A DNA stretch of 64,000 nucleotides from assembly GCF_006717095.1 (NCBI RefSeq), contig NZ_VFQE01000002.1, positions 620,001 to 684,000 on the forward strand, given 5' to 3'. How positions within the stretch are numbered: position 1 is the stretch's first letter; each line of letters starts with the position of its first letter. The notes beneath the pieces were generated by a model that saw only the letters and a program-made list of their open reading frames with translations, was not told the origin of the DNA and searched no databases. Positions 55,019 through 63,201 of the stretch are shown here, piece by piece. A program made the position numbers and the translations under genes. Origin of the DNA: Blastococcus colisei (lineage in GTDB: Bacteria > Actinomycetota > Actinomycetes > Mycobacteriales > Geodermatophilaceae).

Positions 55019-55932
55019 CAGAAGTACCCCTCGCGCTTGCGGTCTTCCATCGCGGCCTCGCTGGCCCGGTCGTCGGCGCGGGTGGCGCCGCGCTCGGTGA
55101 GCCGGGTGGCGGCGACCTCGGCGATGATGTCGTCGACCGTGCTCGCGGCCGACTCCACTGCGCCGGTGCAGGTGACGTCGCCGACCGTGCGGTAGCGCAC
55201 GGTGGCTTCGAACGGCTCCTCACCGTCGAGCGGCGGCACGTGCTCGTTGGGCCACAGCAGCATGCCGTCGCGCTCGACGACGGTCCGCCGGTGGCTGAAG
55301 TAGATCGAGGGCAGCTCGATGCCCTCGCGCTCGATGTACTGCCAGATGTCGAGCTCGGTCCAGTTGGACAGCGGGAAGACGCGGATGTGCTCACCGCGGT
55401 GCCGGCGGCCGTTGTAGAGCGACCACAGCTCGGGGCGCTGGTTCTTCGGATCCCACTGGCCGAACTCGTCGCGGAAGGAGAACACCCGCTCCTTGGCGCG
55501 GGCCTTCTCCTCGTCGCGGCGGGCGCCGCCGAACGCGGCGTCGAAGTCGTGCTTCTCGATGCCATCGAGCAGGGTGACCGTCTGCAGCGGGTTGCGGGAG
55601 GCCCTGGGTCCGGTCTGCTCCCGAACCCGCCCGCTGTCGATCGACTCCTGCACGGAGGCCACGATCAGCTTGACGCCGGTCTCGGCGACGCGGCGGTCGC
55701 GGTACTCGATGACCTCGGGGAAGTTGTGCCCGGTGTCGACGTGCATGACCGGGAACGGCACCCGCGCCGGCCAGAAGGCCTTCGTGGCCAGGTGCAGCAT
55801 GACGATCGAGTCCTTGCCGCCGGAGAACAGCAGCACGGGGCGCTCGAACTCCGCGGCCACCTCCCGGAAGATGTGGACAGCCTCGGCCTCGAGGGCGTCG
55901 AGGTGGGTCAGCTCGTAGTGCGCAGTGGTCAT
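55018..55932 (-). CDS. cysD: Sulfate adenylyltransferase subunit 2 (module 2)
   Basis: 304 residues with PP-loop [47 protein letters not shown] and C-terminal DRKREGYF. The ATG overlaps the cysQ stop by ATGA. Compared with the CysD of module 1 ([11 protein letters not shown]) it has the SGGKDS form of the loop seen in assimilatory enzymes. The two modules therefore appear to be of separate origin instead of a recent tandem duplication. Confidence 0.93.
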   Translation of the reverse strand: MTTAHYELTHLDALEAEAVHIFREVAAEFERPVLLFSGGKDSIVMLHLATKAFWPARVPFPVMHVDTGHNFPEVIEYRDRRVAETGVKLIVASVQESIDSGRVREQTGPRASRNPLQTVTLLDGIEKHDFDAAFGGARRDEEKARAKERVFSFRDEFGQWDPKNQRPELWSLYNGRRHRGEHIRVFPLSNWTELDIWQYIEREGIELPSIYFSHRRTVVERDGMLLWPNEHVPPLDGEEPFEATVRYRTVGDVTCTGAVESAASTVDDIIAEVAATRLTERGATRADDRASEAAMEDRKREGYF

Positions 55933-56720
55933 GCGTGGACTCCCCCGTGGTTCGGGCGGGACGGCGCCGCGGCCGAGGGCAGCTCGGCGAGCGCGGCCAG
56001 CAGCCGGTCGGCCAGCGCGGGGCGACAGATCAGCAGGTCGGGCAGCCAGGGATCGGGCTGGTTGTAGTGCAGCGGCGAGCCGTCGAGCCGGCTGGTGTGC
56101 ATGCCCGCGGCCGAGGCGACGGCGACCGGCGCGGCGGAGTCCCACTCGTACTGGCCGCCGCCGTGCACGTAGGCGTCGGCCTGACCGCGGACGACCGCCA
56201 TCGCCTTCACGCCGGCCGAGCCCATCGGCACGAGCTCGCCACCGAGGCCGGCGGCCAGGTCCTGGACCAGGGCCGGCGGGCGACTGCGGCTGACGGCGAG
56301 ACGGATCGGTCCGTCGACGGCCTCGGGGACGACCGTCGCCTCGCCGGTGTTCAGGGTGAGCCCCTCGGCGGGGACGGCGACGGCGCCGGCGGCCAGCCGG
56401 CCGCGCTCCCAGAGGGCGACGTGCACCGCCCAGTCGCTGCGGTCGAGCTCGGAGAACTCGCGGGTGCCGTCGAGCGGGTCGACGATCCACACCCGTTCGG
56501 CGCCCAGGCGGGCGGCGTCGTCGGCGCCCTCCTCGGAGAGGACGGCGTCGCCCGGGCACAGCTCGCGCAGCCGGTCGAGCAGGAAGCGGTGCGACTCGGC
56601 GTCGCCGGCGGCCTTGCGCGCGGCGGCGTCACCGAAGTCGCGGCCGCGCACCTGCAGGAGCAGCGCACCGGCAGACTCGGCCAGATCGCGGGCAAGGTCG
56701 TGGTCACTGCGGGGGGGCAT
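55929..56720 (-). CDS. cysQ: CysQ-like 3'(2'),5'-bisphosphate nucleotidase (module 2)
   Basis: 263 residues from ATG 56720 (GGAAG nearby); a GTG nine codons upstream is possible. The metal sites are [33 protein letters not shown] and [20 protein letters not shown]. It removes the 3'-phosphate of PAP and relieves inhibition of sulfotransferases. It is the first gene of the leftward CysQ-CysD-CysN unit, the same gene order as module 1, and is closely similar to the CysQ encoded at 39483. Confidence 0.88.
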   Translation of the reverse strand: MPPRSDHDLARDLAESAGALLLQVRGRDFGDAAARKAAGDAESHRFLLDRLRELCPGDAVLSEEGADDAARLGAERVWIVDPLDGTREFSELDRSDWAVHVALWERGRLAAGAVAVPAEGLTLNTGEATVVPEAVDGPIRLAVSRSRPPALVQDLAAGLGGELVPMGSAGVKAMAVVRGQADAYVHGGGQYEWDSAAPVAVASAAGMHTSRLDGSPLHYNQPDPWLPDLLICRPALADRLLAALAELPSAAAPSRPNHGGVHA

Positions 56721-56869
56721 GCGTCTTCCGTCCAGATCGGGTGACACCCATCCTGACGGCTGCAGCTACGAGGCATCCCCGAATCCGGGGGTACCTCATC
56801 CCATGGGGCCAGCTACGGGCGAGGCAGCACTCCAGGCGCCGAACAGTGATTCCGCCGGCAAGGGTGCTG

Positions 56870-58201
56870 TCACCGCGCCGTCGGATAGGGGACAGGGCGG
56901 GCCGGACGGCTGTGGCCGGTGTCCCACCGGGTACTGGCCAGTCGGCGCTCGGCGGAGGTGATCAGCTCGAACACGTCCATCGAGAGGTAGGCGCTGGTCC
57001 GTCCGTCGAGTCGACGGCGGGTGAGCACTCCCGCCTCGCTCAGCTCATCGAGCGCCCGGGCCGCGGCCCCACGGCTCACGTCGAAGAGCCGCACGACGCT
57101 GGAGGCCGTCAGCACGGGATGCTCCTGAAGGGTCTCGAGGATGCGTGCGGTCGCCGAATCGGCACGCGGCGTCTCCCGCCGGTCGTGGAGATACCGCCAT
57201 GACGCGAGCGCCTCGTCCCAGTGGCCCCGCAACTCGTCGAGGCGCGCGGCGAAGTCTTCTGCCTGGCTGACCGATATCGCGACAGCCTGGAGGAACACCC
57301 GCAACCACGCAGAGACCGCTGCCGTCGCCTCCGCTCCTGCGGCGTCGCCGCTGTGGCGGTAGGCGGTGAGCCCGTCCACGTACTCCTGTGAGCGGGTGAG
57401 CAGCACGGGGCTGATCGGAAGAACCGCATGCGTCGTGAGCCCGCGGCGGACGAGAACCGTGTGGATCAGCGCGCGGCCGACGCGGCCATTGCCGTCGCGG
57501 AAGGGGTGGATTGTCTCGAACTGGGCGTGGGCCATACCCGCCTGGACGAGCGGAGCATGAGCCCCGTGGTTGAGGTAGTCCACCAGATCTTCCATCAGCC
57601 CGTCGACGTGACGCGGGGCCGGCGGGACGAACTCCGCGCTCAGGGGGTGGTACGCCGAACCTCCGATCCAGTTCTGCTCGTCGCGAACGCCGTGCAACTC
57701 CGGCTCGTCGGCAAGAAGAAGCGCCTGGAGTTCGCTGACACCCGCCAGCGTGACCGCCGGGCCGCCCGCCAATTCGTGCGTCGCTCGCCGGAGTGCGTAG
57801 ATGTTGGCCGCCACTCGTCGTGCGGTCTGGTTCACGCCCTGGGCGGTGACCGCCTCCTCGTCCGCGATCTCGGCCAGACCGACCTGCTGCGGTGACACCT
57901 GGAGGCCTTCTATTCGCGAGGAGGCGATGGCCTCGGAGCGGAGCAGGAACCGGGCAAGGCCTTCGAGGCCTCGCGCGCCGGGACGGTTGCCCAATCCTCG
58001 GACAGCAGCCTCTGCTTCCCAGGCCAGCGCCGACACGTCGGGCTCGAGGACGAGTGGGCGGGGCACGAGAAGATCGGGAACGTAGGAGCGGTAGGAGCCC
58101 GATGCCCGGTCGGCGAAGCTCGGTGCGTTGGCAACGCCGCGCCACGTCCGGTCCTCCCAGCCGGCCATTCGCGCCTCCGCTTCCCCTCGAAGGTGCGACA
58201 T
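56870..58201 (-). CDS. Fic-domain protein (class II) with C-terminal winged-helix region
   Basis: 443 residues from ATG 58201 (a GTG two codons upstream is possible). The N-terminal region holds the inhibitory helix motif SSRIEG near residue 95, which makes it a class II, self-inhibited Fic. The active site is HPFRDGNGRVGRAL, with the full HPFxxGNGRxxR signature for AMP transfer to hydroxyl side chains. The last 100 residues contain a probable winged helix (ASSVVRLFDVSRGAAARAL, then LTRRRLDGR). A pair of identical palindromes directly upstream looks like its binding site, so it probably regulates itself. There is no separate antitoxin gene. The target protein is unknown. Confidence 0.88.
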   Translation of the reverse strand: MSHLRGEAEARMAGWEDRTWRGVANAPSFADRASGSYRSYVPDLLVPRPLVLEPDVSALAWEAEAAVRGLGNRPGARGLEGLARFLLRSEAIASSRIEGLQVSPQQVGLAEIADEEAVTAQGVNQTARRVAANIYALRRATHELAGGPAVTLAGVSELQALLLADEPELHGVRDEQNWIGGSAYHPLSAEFVPPAPRHVDGLMEDLVDYLNHGAHAPLVQAGMAHAQFETIHPFRDGNGRVGRALIHTVLVRRGLTTHAVLPISPVLLTRSQEYVDGLTAYRHSGDAAGAEATAAVSAWLRVFLQAVAISVSQAEDFAARLDELRGHWDEALASWRYLHDRRETPRADSATARILETLQEHPVLTASSVVRLFDVSRGAAARALDELSEAGVLTRRRLDGRTSAYLSMDVFELITSAERRLASTRWDTGHSRPARPVPYPTAR

Positions 58202-58208
58202 CCCCACC

Positions 58209-58244
58209 CGTCATGACACCTTAGCTCCATAAAGTGTCATGACG
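58209..58244. promoter_or_regulatory. Paired GTCATGAC operator upstream of the Fic gene
   Basis: CGTCATGACAC (58209-58219) and GTGTCATGACG (58234-58244) are exact inverted copies separated by 14 bp. Each contains the 8-bp palindrome GTCATGAC. The spacer is AT-rich, reads TTTATGG on the gene's strand and could be the -10 box, so a bound protein would block the promoter. The first copy lies 9 bp before the Fic ATG. Confidence 0.75.
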
Positions 58245-58300
58245 AACCACTAATCGACAGGAAAGGTCAGAAGGTGACCTGACGGTCGACAGCCGTGCGG

Positions 58301-59620
58301 TCAGCCGGCGCGACGCCCCAGGGCGCGGTAGCTCCAGCCGGCGGCCGTCCACGCCTCGCGGTCGAGGGCGTTGCGACCGTCGAGCACGCGCTTCTGCTTG
58401 ACGACCTCCCCGAACGCGACCGGGTCCAGTTCGCGGTACTGCTTCCACTCGGTCAGCACCAGGACGGCGTCGGCGCCCTGCGCAGCCTCCTCGGCCGTGT
58501 CGGCGTAGTCCAGCTGCGGCCACTGCCGGCGGCTGTTATCCACGGCGGCCGGGTCGGTGACCCGGACGACGGCGCCCTGCAACTGCAGCTGGGCGGCGAC
58601 GTTGAGCGCCGGGGAGTCGCGGATGTCGTCGCTGTCGGGCTTGAAGGCCGCACCGAGGACAGCGACCCGCTTGCCCAGCAGCGACCCGTCGCACACCTCG
58701 CGGGCCAGGTCGACCATGCGGATGCGCCGGCGCATGTTGATGTTGTCGACCTCCTTGAGGAAGGTCAGCGCCTGGTCGGCACCCAGCTCGCCGGCGCGGG
58801 CCATGAAGGCGCGGATGTCCTTGGGCAGGCAGCCACCGCCGAACCCGAGGCCGGCGTTGAGGAACTTGCGGCCGATCCGGTCGTCGAAGCCGATGGCGTC
58901 GGCCAGCAGCTTCACGTCGGCACCGGTGGCCTCGCACAGCTCCGCCATCGCGTTGATGAAGGAGATCTTGGTGGCGAGGAACGAGTTCGCCGCGGTCTTC
59001 ACCATCTCCGCGGTCGCGTAGTCACTCTCGACCTTCGGGGTGCCCCGTTCGACGATCGGCGCGTACACCTCGTCGAGCAGCGCCCGGGCGGTGTCGGCGT
59101 CGGGGCCGGCCGGCAGGCCGTAGACCAGCCGGTCGGGGTGCAGCGTGTCCTGCACGGCGAAGCCCTCACGCAGGAACTCCGGGTTCCAGGCCAGGAGCGC
59201 GCCGGGCACCTTGCCCGCGACCAGCTCGGCGAGGAACCCCGCGGTGCCGACCGGGACGGTCGACTTGCCGACGACGAGGTCACCGGCGGCGAGGACGTCG
59301 AGCAGCGACTCCACCGCGCCCTGCACGTAGCGCATGTCCGCGGCGTACTCACCGCGCTTCTGCGGGGTCCCCACGCAGACGAAGTGGACCTGCGAACCGG
59401 CCGCGTCGGCGAAGTCGGTGGAGAACCGCAGCCGCCCCGTCGCCAGAGTGCGGGCCAGCAGCTCCTCGAAGCCAGGCTCGTAGAACGGCGCCTTTCCCTG
59501 CGACAGCGCGGCCACCTTGCGCTCGTCGACGTCGATGCCCACGACATCGTGACCGAGCTCCGCCATCGACGCCGCATGCACGGCCCCGAGATAGCCACAA
59601 CCGATGACCGACAGTTTCAT
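58301..59620 (-). CDS. ugd: UDP-glucose 6-dehydrogenase
   Basis: 439 residues from the ATG at 59620, with GGAGC six bases ahead. N-terminal NAD site IGCGYLGAVHAASMAELGH, middle-domain NPEFLREGFAV, catalytic cysteine in GFGGGCLPKDI (about residue 255), and C-terminal AAFKPDSDDIRDSPAL. It oxidises UDP-glucose twice to UDP-glucuronate. It is divergent from the processive synthase operon at 60221 and can feed it a uronic acid donor. It is also a common supplier for capsule synthesis in general. Confidence 0.93.
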   Translation of the reverse strand: MKLSVIGCGYLGAVHAASMAELGHDVVGIDVDERKVAALSQGKAPFYEPGFEELLARTLATGRLRFSTDFADAAGSQVHFVCVGTPQKRGEYAADMRYVQGAVESLLDVLAAGDLVVGKSTVPVGTAGFLAELVAGKVPGALLAWNPEFLREGFAVQDTLHPDRLVYGLPAGPDADTARALLDEVYAPIVERGTPKVESDYATAEMVKTAANSFLATKISFINAMAELCEATGADVKLLADAIGFDDRIGRKFLNAGLGFGGGCLPKDIRAFMARAGELGADQALTFLKEVDNINMRRRIRMVDLAREVCDGSLLGKRVAVLGAAFKPDSDDIRDSPALNVAAQLQLQGAVVRVTDPAAVDNSRRQWPQLDYADTAEEAAQGADAVLVLTEWKQYRELDPVAFGEVVKQKRVLDGRNALDREAWTAAGWSYRALGRRAG

Positions 59621-60220
59621 ACGAAGCTCCACATCGGAGAGAAGAGTACAAGGGGAACGGGAAAGCGCCGGAACGGCGCCGCCAATACGCACGGTAAGCG
59701 ACGACGGGCTGCCTTGGCGAGTGGAACTGGCCACGTTTCGACCTCAACCTGGGCATTTACCCTGAGTAACCTTACGTGCCCGTAGAGCGACTTCACTGAG
59801 AGTTAATGCATTCGAGGTGGCGAACCGCCGAATTGGCACCCATGATCGGTCCAGCGCCCCACCGACGGGTGGGTGCGCCGGTGCGGAAGCGTCGTCCCCG
59901 AAGCCGTGGACGTCGTCTCGCCTGCACCGGCGCAGGTCGAACTGGCCACACACCCGTCGCGCCGGTCCCCGCGTCGCGGGGCCGACGACCTGTCCGACGC
60001 CCGCCCGACGATCCACTTGTCCGACCTCGACCCACCGGGCCACCCCGATGCGCCGCATCGAGTGGCGCCGCCATTCCACTCGCACACGGCAGGTGACTCC
60101 TTGCCGTGCCCGAGAACGGGACATTCCGGTTCTCGGCGCATTTTCGCCGAATCGGCACGCCGCTTTCAGCCATGCCCTTGTACTGCTCACTGCTGCATTC
60201 ATCTCGGGGAGAACGTCTAG
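59621..60220. other. Divergent region with hairpin-rich leader
   Basis: 600 bp between ugd and the synthase gene. The ugd-proximal part contains relatively AT-rich promoter-like sequence around 59745-59815. From about 59960 onward the plus strand is dense in hairpins (see 59967-59981, 60046-60060 and 60059-60136). The ORFs here lack protein character. The synthase ATG is preceded by GGGGAGAACG. Confidence 0.55.
60059..60136 (+). promoter_or_regulatory. Three tandem stem-loops in the synthase leader
   Basis: CGAGTGG/CCACTCG (60059-60082, loop 10), CACGGCA/TGCCGTG (60085-60108, loop 10) and CCGAGAAC/GTTCTCGG (60110-60136, loop 11) are all perfect stems. They follow each other with gaps of one or two bases and end 84 bp before the start codon. 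They may form a regulatory RNA leader or protein-binding sites. No known riboswitch consensus was recognised. Confidence 0.5.
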
Positions 60221-61489
60221 ATGTCCGACCTCTTGTCCGTGGTCGCCCGCGACTGGCACCTGCTGGTTCCGCTCGGCGTCGTGGGGGCCCTCTCGTGGTC
60301 GATCTGGCTGATCCGCAAGGTCTTGTCGGCCCGGTACCGGCCGACGGTCAACGACTACCGGACCACGACCTCGGTCGTCGTGCCGTCGTTCCGGGAGGAC
60401 CCGGACGTGCTGGAGCGGTGCCTGGACACCTGGCTGGCGCAGGGCCCCACCGAGGTGATCGTGGTGCTGGACGTCGAGGACGACGAGGCCTTCCGTCGGC
60501 TGACCGCGCGGGACGAGCCGCGACTGACGGTGCTCTCCTTCGCGCACGAAGGGAAGCGCTCGGCCCTGGGCGTCGGCATCAGGGAGGCCAAGGGCGAGGT
60601 GCTGGTGCTCTGCGACTCGGACACCAACTGGCGTCCGGGCCTGCTCGATGCCGTGCAGATGCCCTTCGTCGACCCGACGGTCGGCGCTGTGGGCACCCGG
60701 CAGAACGTGCACCTGCCGATGTCGAGCATCTGGCGGCGCGTGGCCGACTGGATCATCGACCTGCGCTACCTGGACTACGTCCCGGCGACCGGCCGCGCCG
60801 GTGCCGTGGTGTGCGTGTCGGGCCGGACGGCGGCCTACCGGCGGAGCGCCGTGCTGCCGGTGCTGGAGAACCTCGAGCACGAGTTCTTCCTGGGCCGGCG
60901 CTGCATCGCCGGTGACGACGGCCGGTTGACGTGGCTGGTGCTCGCCAGCGGGTACAAGACCGTGCACCAGGACACCGCACGGGCGATGTCGATGTTCCCC
61001 GGCACCTTCAAGGCTTTCTGCAAGCAGCGGGTGCGGTGGAGCCGCAACAGCTACCGCTGCTACCTCACTGCCGCCTGGAAGGGCTGGCTGTGGCACGTGC
61101 CGCTGGTCAGCCAGATCACGGTGCTGCAGATCCTCTTCACCCCGGTGACCATGTTCGCCGCGGTCTACTACGTGATCGCAGCCGGCCTGACCGGCGCGGG
61201 CTGGTGGGGGCTGGGGCTCGCGGTGACCTGGCTGTTCCTCGGCCGGGCCATCCGCAGCGTCAGTCATCTCCGCCGCCGCCCCTCCGACCTGCTCATCCTG
61301 CCGCTGGTGACGCTCGTGATCGTCATGGTGGCCCTCCCGATCAAGACCTATGCGCTGGTGACCATGAACAAGCAGGGCTGGCTGACCCGCCGCGCCGACC
61401 TCACCGGCGGCGAGGGCCAGAACGAGGCGAGCCTGGCCGCGCCGGCTGCCGCCACGGCCGTTCCGGCTCCGACAGGGGCGCCGGCATGA
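60221..61489 (+). CDS. Processive GT2 polysaccharide synthase (hyaluronan/alginate-synthase-like)
   Basis: 422 residues. An N-terminal helix (about 13-32) is followed by the GT2 domain with SVVVPSFREDPDVLERCL, VLDVEDDEA, CDSDTNW (DxD), GDDGRLTW and KQRVRWSRNSY (QxxRW). Three or four C-terminal helices follow (SQITVLQILFTPVTMF and on). This is the architecture of single-subunit synthases that polymerise and export beta-linked sugars at the plasma membrane. A divergent ugd gene suggests that one donor is UDP-glucuronate. Its stop overlaps the next ATG by 4 bp, and the operon continues with two beta-helix proteins. Confidence 0.85.
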   Translation: MSDLLSVVARDWHLLVPLGVVGALSWSIWLIRKVLSARYRPTVNDYRTTTSVVVPSFREDPDVLERCLDTWLAQGPTEVIVVLDVEDDEAFRRLTARDEPRLTVLSFAHEGKRSALGVGIREAKGEVLVLCDSDTNWRPGLLDAVQMPFVDPTVGAVGTRQNVHLPMSSIWRRVADWIIDLRYLDYVPATGRAGAVVCVSGRTAAYRRSAVLPVLENLEHEFFLGRRCIAGDDGRLTWLVLASGYKTVHQDTARAMSMFPGTFKAFCKQRVRWSRNSYRCYLTAAWKGWLWHVPLVSQITVLQILFTPVTMFAAVYYVIAAGLTGAGWWGLGLAVTWLFLGRAIRSVSHLRRRPSDLLILPLVTLVIVMVALPIKTYALVTMNKQGWLTRRADLTGGEGQNEASLAAPAAATAVPAPTGAPA

Positions 61490-63201
61490 GCGCGCGCCCC
61501 GGACGACGGGTGACCGCCGGGCGGCTCTTCGCCGGCTTCCTGCTGACCGCCGCCGTGCTGGGCGCGGTCGCGCTGCGGCCTTTCGAGGAGGAACCGGTCC
61601 CGATGCCTCTGGCACCGGCACTGGTGGCCGCCCAGTCGCGCAGCGTCGATGACTCAGCTCGGCAGCAACGGCAGCTGCTGCTGGACGAGGACGACAGGCT
61701 GCTGCGCCTGGTGGCCGGCCTCCGCCCCGGCTCGGCCCCGTATGTCGTGACCGTCGACGGCATCGACACCCTCGTGCTCACCCCGCGCGGCCTCGACTAC
61801 GGGCTGGGCGACCTGATCTCGAACGGCGTCGCGGAGGAGCTGCCGGGCGGTGCCGTGCTGCTGACCGAGCACGTCCTGGTGGCGCCGGGTGCACGGCTCA
61901 GCGTCACAGCTCCGGGGACGACGCTGCGCCTCCGCAGTGACGCGACCGGCATCGCTTCGCTGGTCGCCTGGAAGGCCGACCTCGAGCTGGCCGGCGACGA
62001 CGGCGAGGCGCTCACCGTCACCAGCTGGGATGCGCAGCTGCGGCAGCCCGACGACGAGGTGGCCGACGGGCGGGCCTACATCCGCACGGTCAGCGGAGAC
62101 GTGGAGTTCAGCCACGTGCACGCCGCCGGCCTGGGCTTCTGGGCCGGCCGCACCGGCGGTGTCGCCCTGACCGGCGGGTCGAGCGGCCCGTCGAGCGGCA
62201 CCATCATCGACTCCTCCTTCGAGGACGGTCACTACGGGCTCTTCGCCTCCGAGGCGGAGGACCTGGAGGTGTCCGGGTCACGCTTCACCGCGAACGCCGT
62301 CGACGGGCTCGCGCTGCACCGGCACACCGTCGGCACCTCGGTCATCGACTCACTGGTGAACGAGAACGGCCGGCACGGCATCGCCGCCGACCAGGCCTCG
62401 GAGGAGGTCGCGCTGACCGACGTCACCGCGTCGGGGAACACCGAGTACGGCGTCTACTTCAGCGGGTCGCCGCTGTCGGACGGGCCGTCGGCCGGGGGCG
62501 CCTCACTGCGCGCCTACGGCGACCTCGCGATCACCGGCGGGCAGCTGCGCGACAACGGGAAGGGCGGCGTCCGGGTGGTCGACGCCAACCACGTGGCCAT
62601 CGTCGGCACCGAGGTCGCGAACAATCGGGACGGCATCGTCCTGGTGAACACCGCGGCCCCGGCGACGGTGGCAGGCACGACCGTCACGGGCGACCATCGG
62701 TTCGGCATCTCGGCAACCGGTGGTGCGGCCACGATCAGCGACAACCGCGTCACCGGTGGGGAGACCGCGATCCGGGTGCGGACCGCCAGCGCCGCCGTCA
62801 CCGGGAACACCGTCGAGGGCGCCACGAACCACGGCATCTCGGTGGTCGGCGCCGCAGTGGCGTCCTCCGTCGTCGACAACACGGTGGCCGGCCGCGGGCC
62901 CAGCGGCCTGGACCTGCACCGCCTCGCCCCCGGCGTGGTGATCGAGCAGTCGGGCAACGACCTCGACGGGTGGGTCCGGGACCGCGACAATTGGGTCTAC
63001 TGGTCCACCTTCGTACCGAACCACCCCATGCTGGTGCTGTGGGTCGTGATCCTCGGTGCGCCCCTGGCACTGGGGCTGCGGGCCCGCCGCAACCGGCTGA
63101 CGGTCGGCAGCGCGCCCTACGGGGACCAAATCCGGCGGGACCGTCCCGCCCCACGACGGGTCGATCTCGGCCGACCGATGCCTTCAGGAGGCCACGCATG
63201 A
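61486..63201 (+). CDS. Membrane-anchored parallel-beta-helix protein
   Basis: 571 residues with a signal anchor (about 13-31, LFAGFLLTAAVLGAVAL) and, near the C-terminus, a second helix (HPMLVLWVVILGAPLALGL). Between them, from about residue 200 to 490, runs a right-handed beta-helix with repeated coils (for example GTIIDSSFEDGHYGLFASEAEDL, one of many 22-25-residue turns). This fold is used by mannuronan C5-epimerases (AlgG), lyases and acetylation partners. Between a uronate-type synthase and another beta-helix gene, an epimerase or lyase role is plausible, but I did not identify active-site residues. Confidence 0.75.
   Translation: MSARPGRRVTAGRLFAGFLLTAAVLGAVALRPFEEEPVPMPLAPALVAAQSRSVDDSARQQRQLLLDEDDRLLRLVAGLRPGSAPYVVTVDGIDTLVLTPRGLDYGLGDLISNGVAEELPGGAVLLTEHVLVAPGARLSVTAPGTTLRLRSDATGIASLVAWKADLELAGDDGEALTVTSWDAQLRQPDDEVADGRAYIRTVSGDVEFSHVHAAGLGFWAGRTGGVALTGGSSGPSSGTIIDSSFEDGHYGLFASEAEDLEVSGSRFTANAVDGLALHRHTVGTSVIDSLVNENGRHGIAADQASEEVALTDVTASGNTEYGVYFSGSPLSDGPSAGGASLRAYGDLAITGGQLRDNGKGGVRVVDANHVAIVGTEVANNRDGIVLVNTAAPATVAGTTVTGDHRFGISATGGAATISDNRVTGGETAIRVRTASAAVTGNTVEGATNHGISVVGAAVASSVVDNTVAGRGPSGLDLHRLAPGVVIEQSGNDLDGWVRDRDNWVYWSTFVPNHPMLVLWVVILGAPLALGLRARRNRLTVGSAPYGDQIRRDRPAPRRVDLGRPMPSGGHA

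Noticed and set aside
56870-58201. Fic protein as the toxin of a toxin-antitoxin pair
   Set aside because: No small antitoxin gene is adjacent, and the inhibitory motif SSRIEG is inside the same protein (class II).
59873-60220. 115-codon ORF directly upstream of the synthase
   Set aside because: Pro/Arg/His/Ser-rich with no structural pattern, and it spans the tandem hairpins. Leader DNA is the better explanation.
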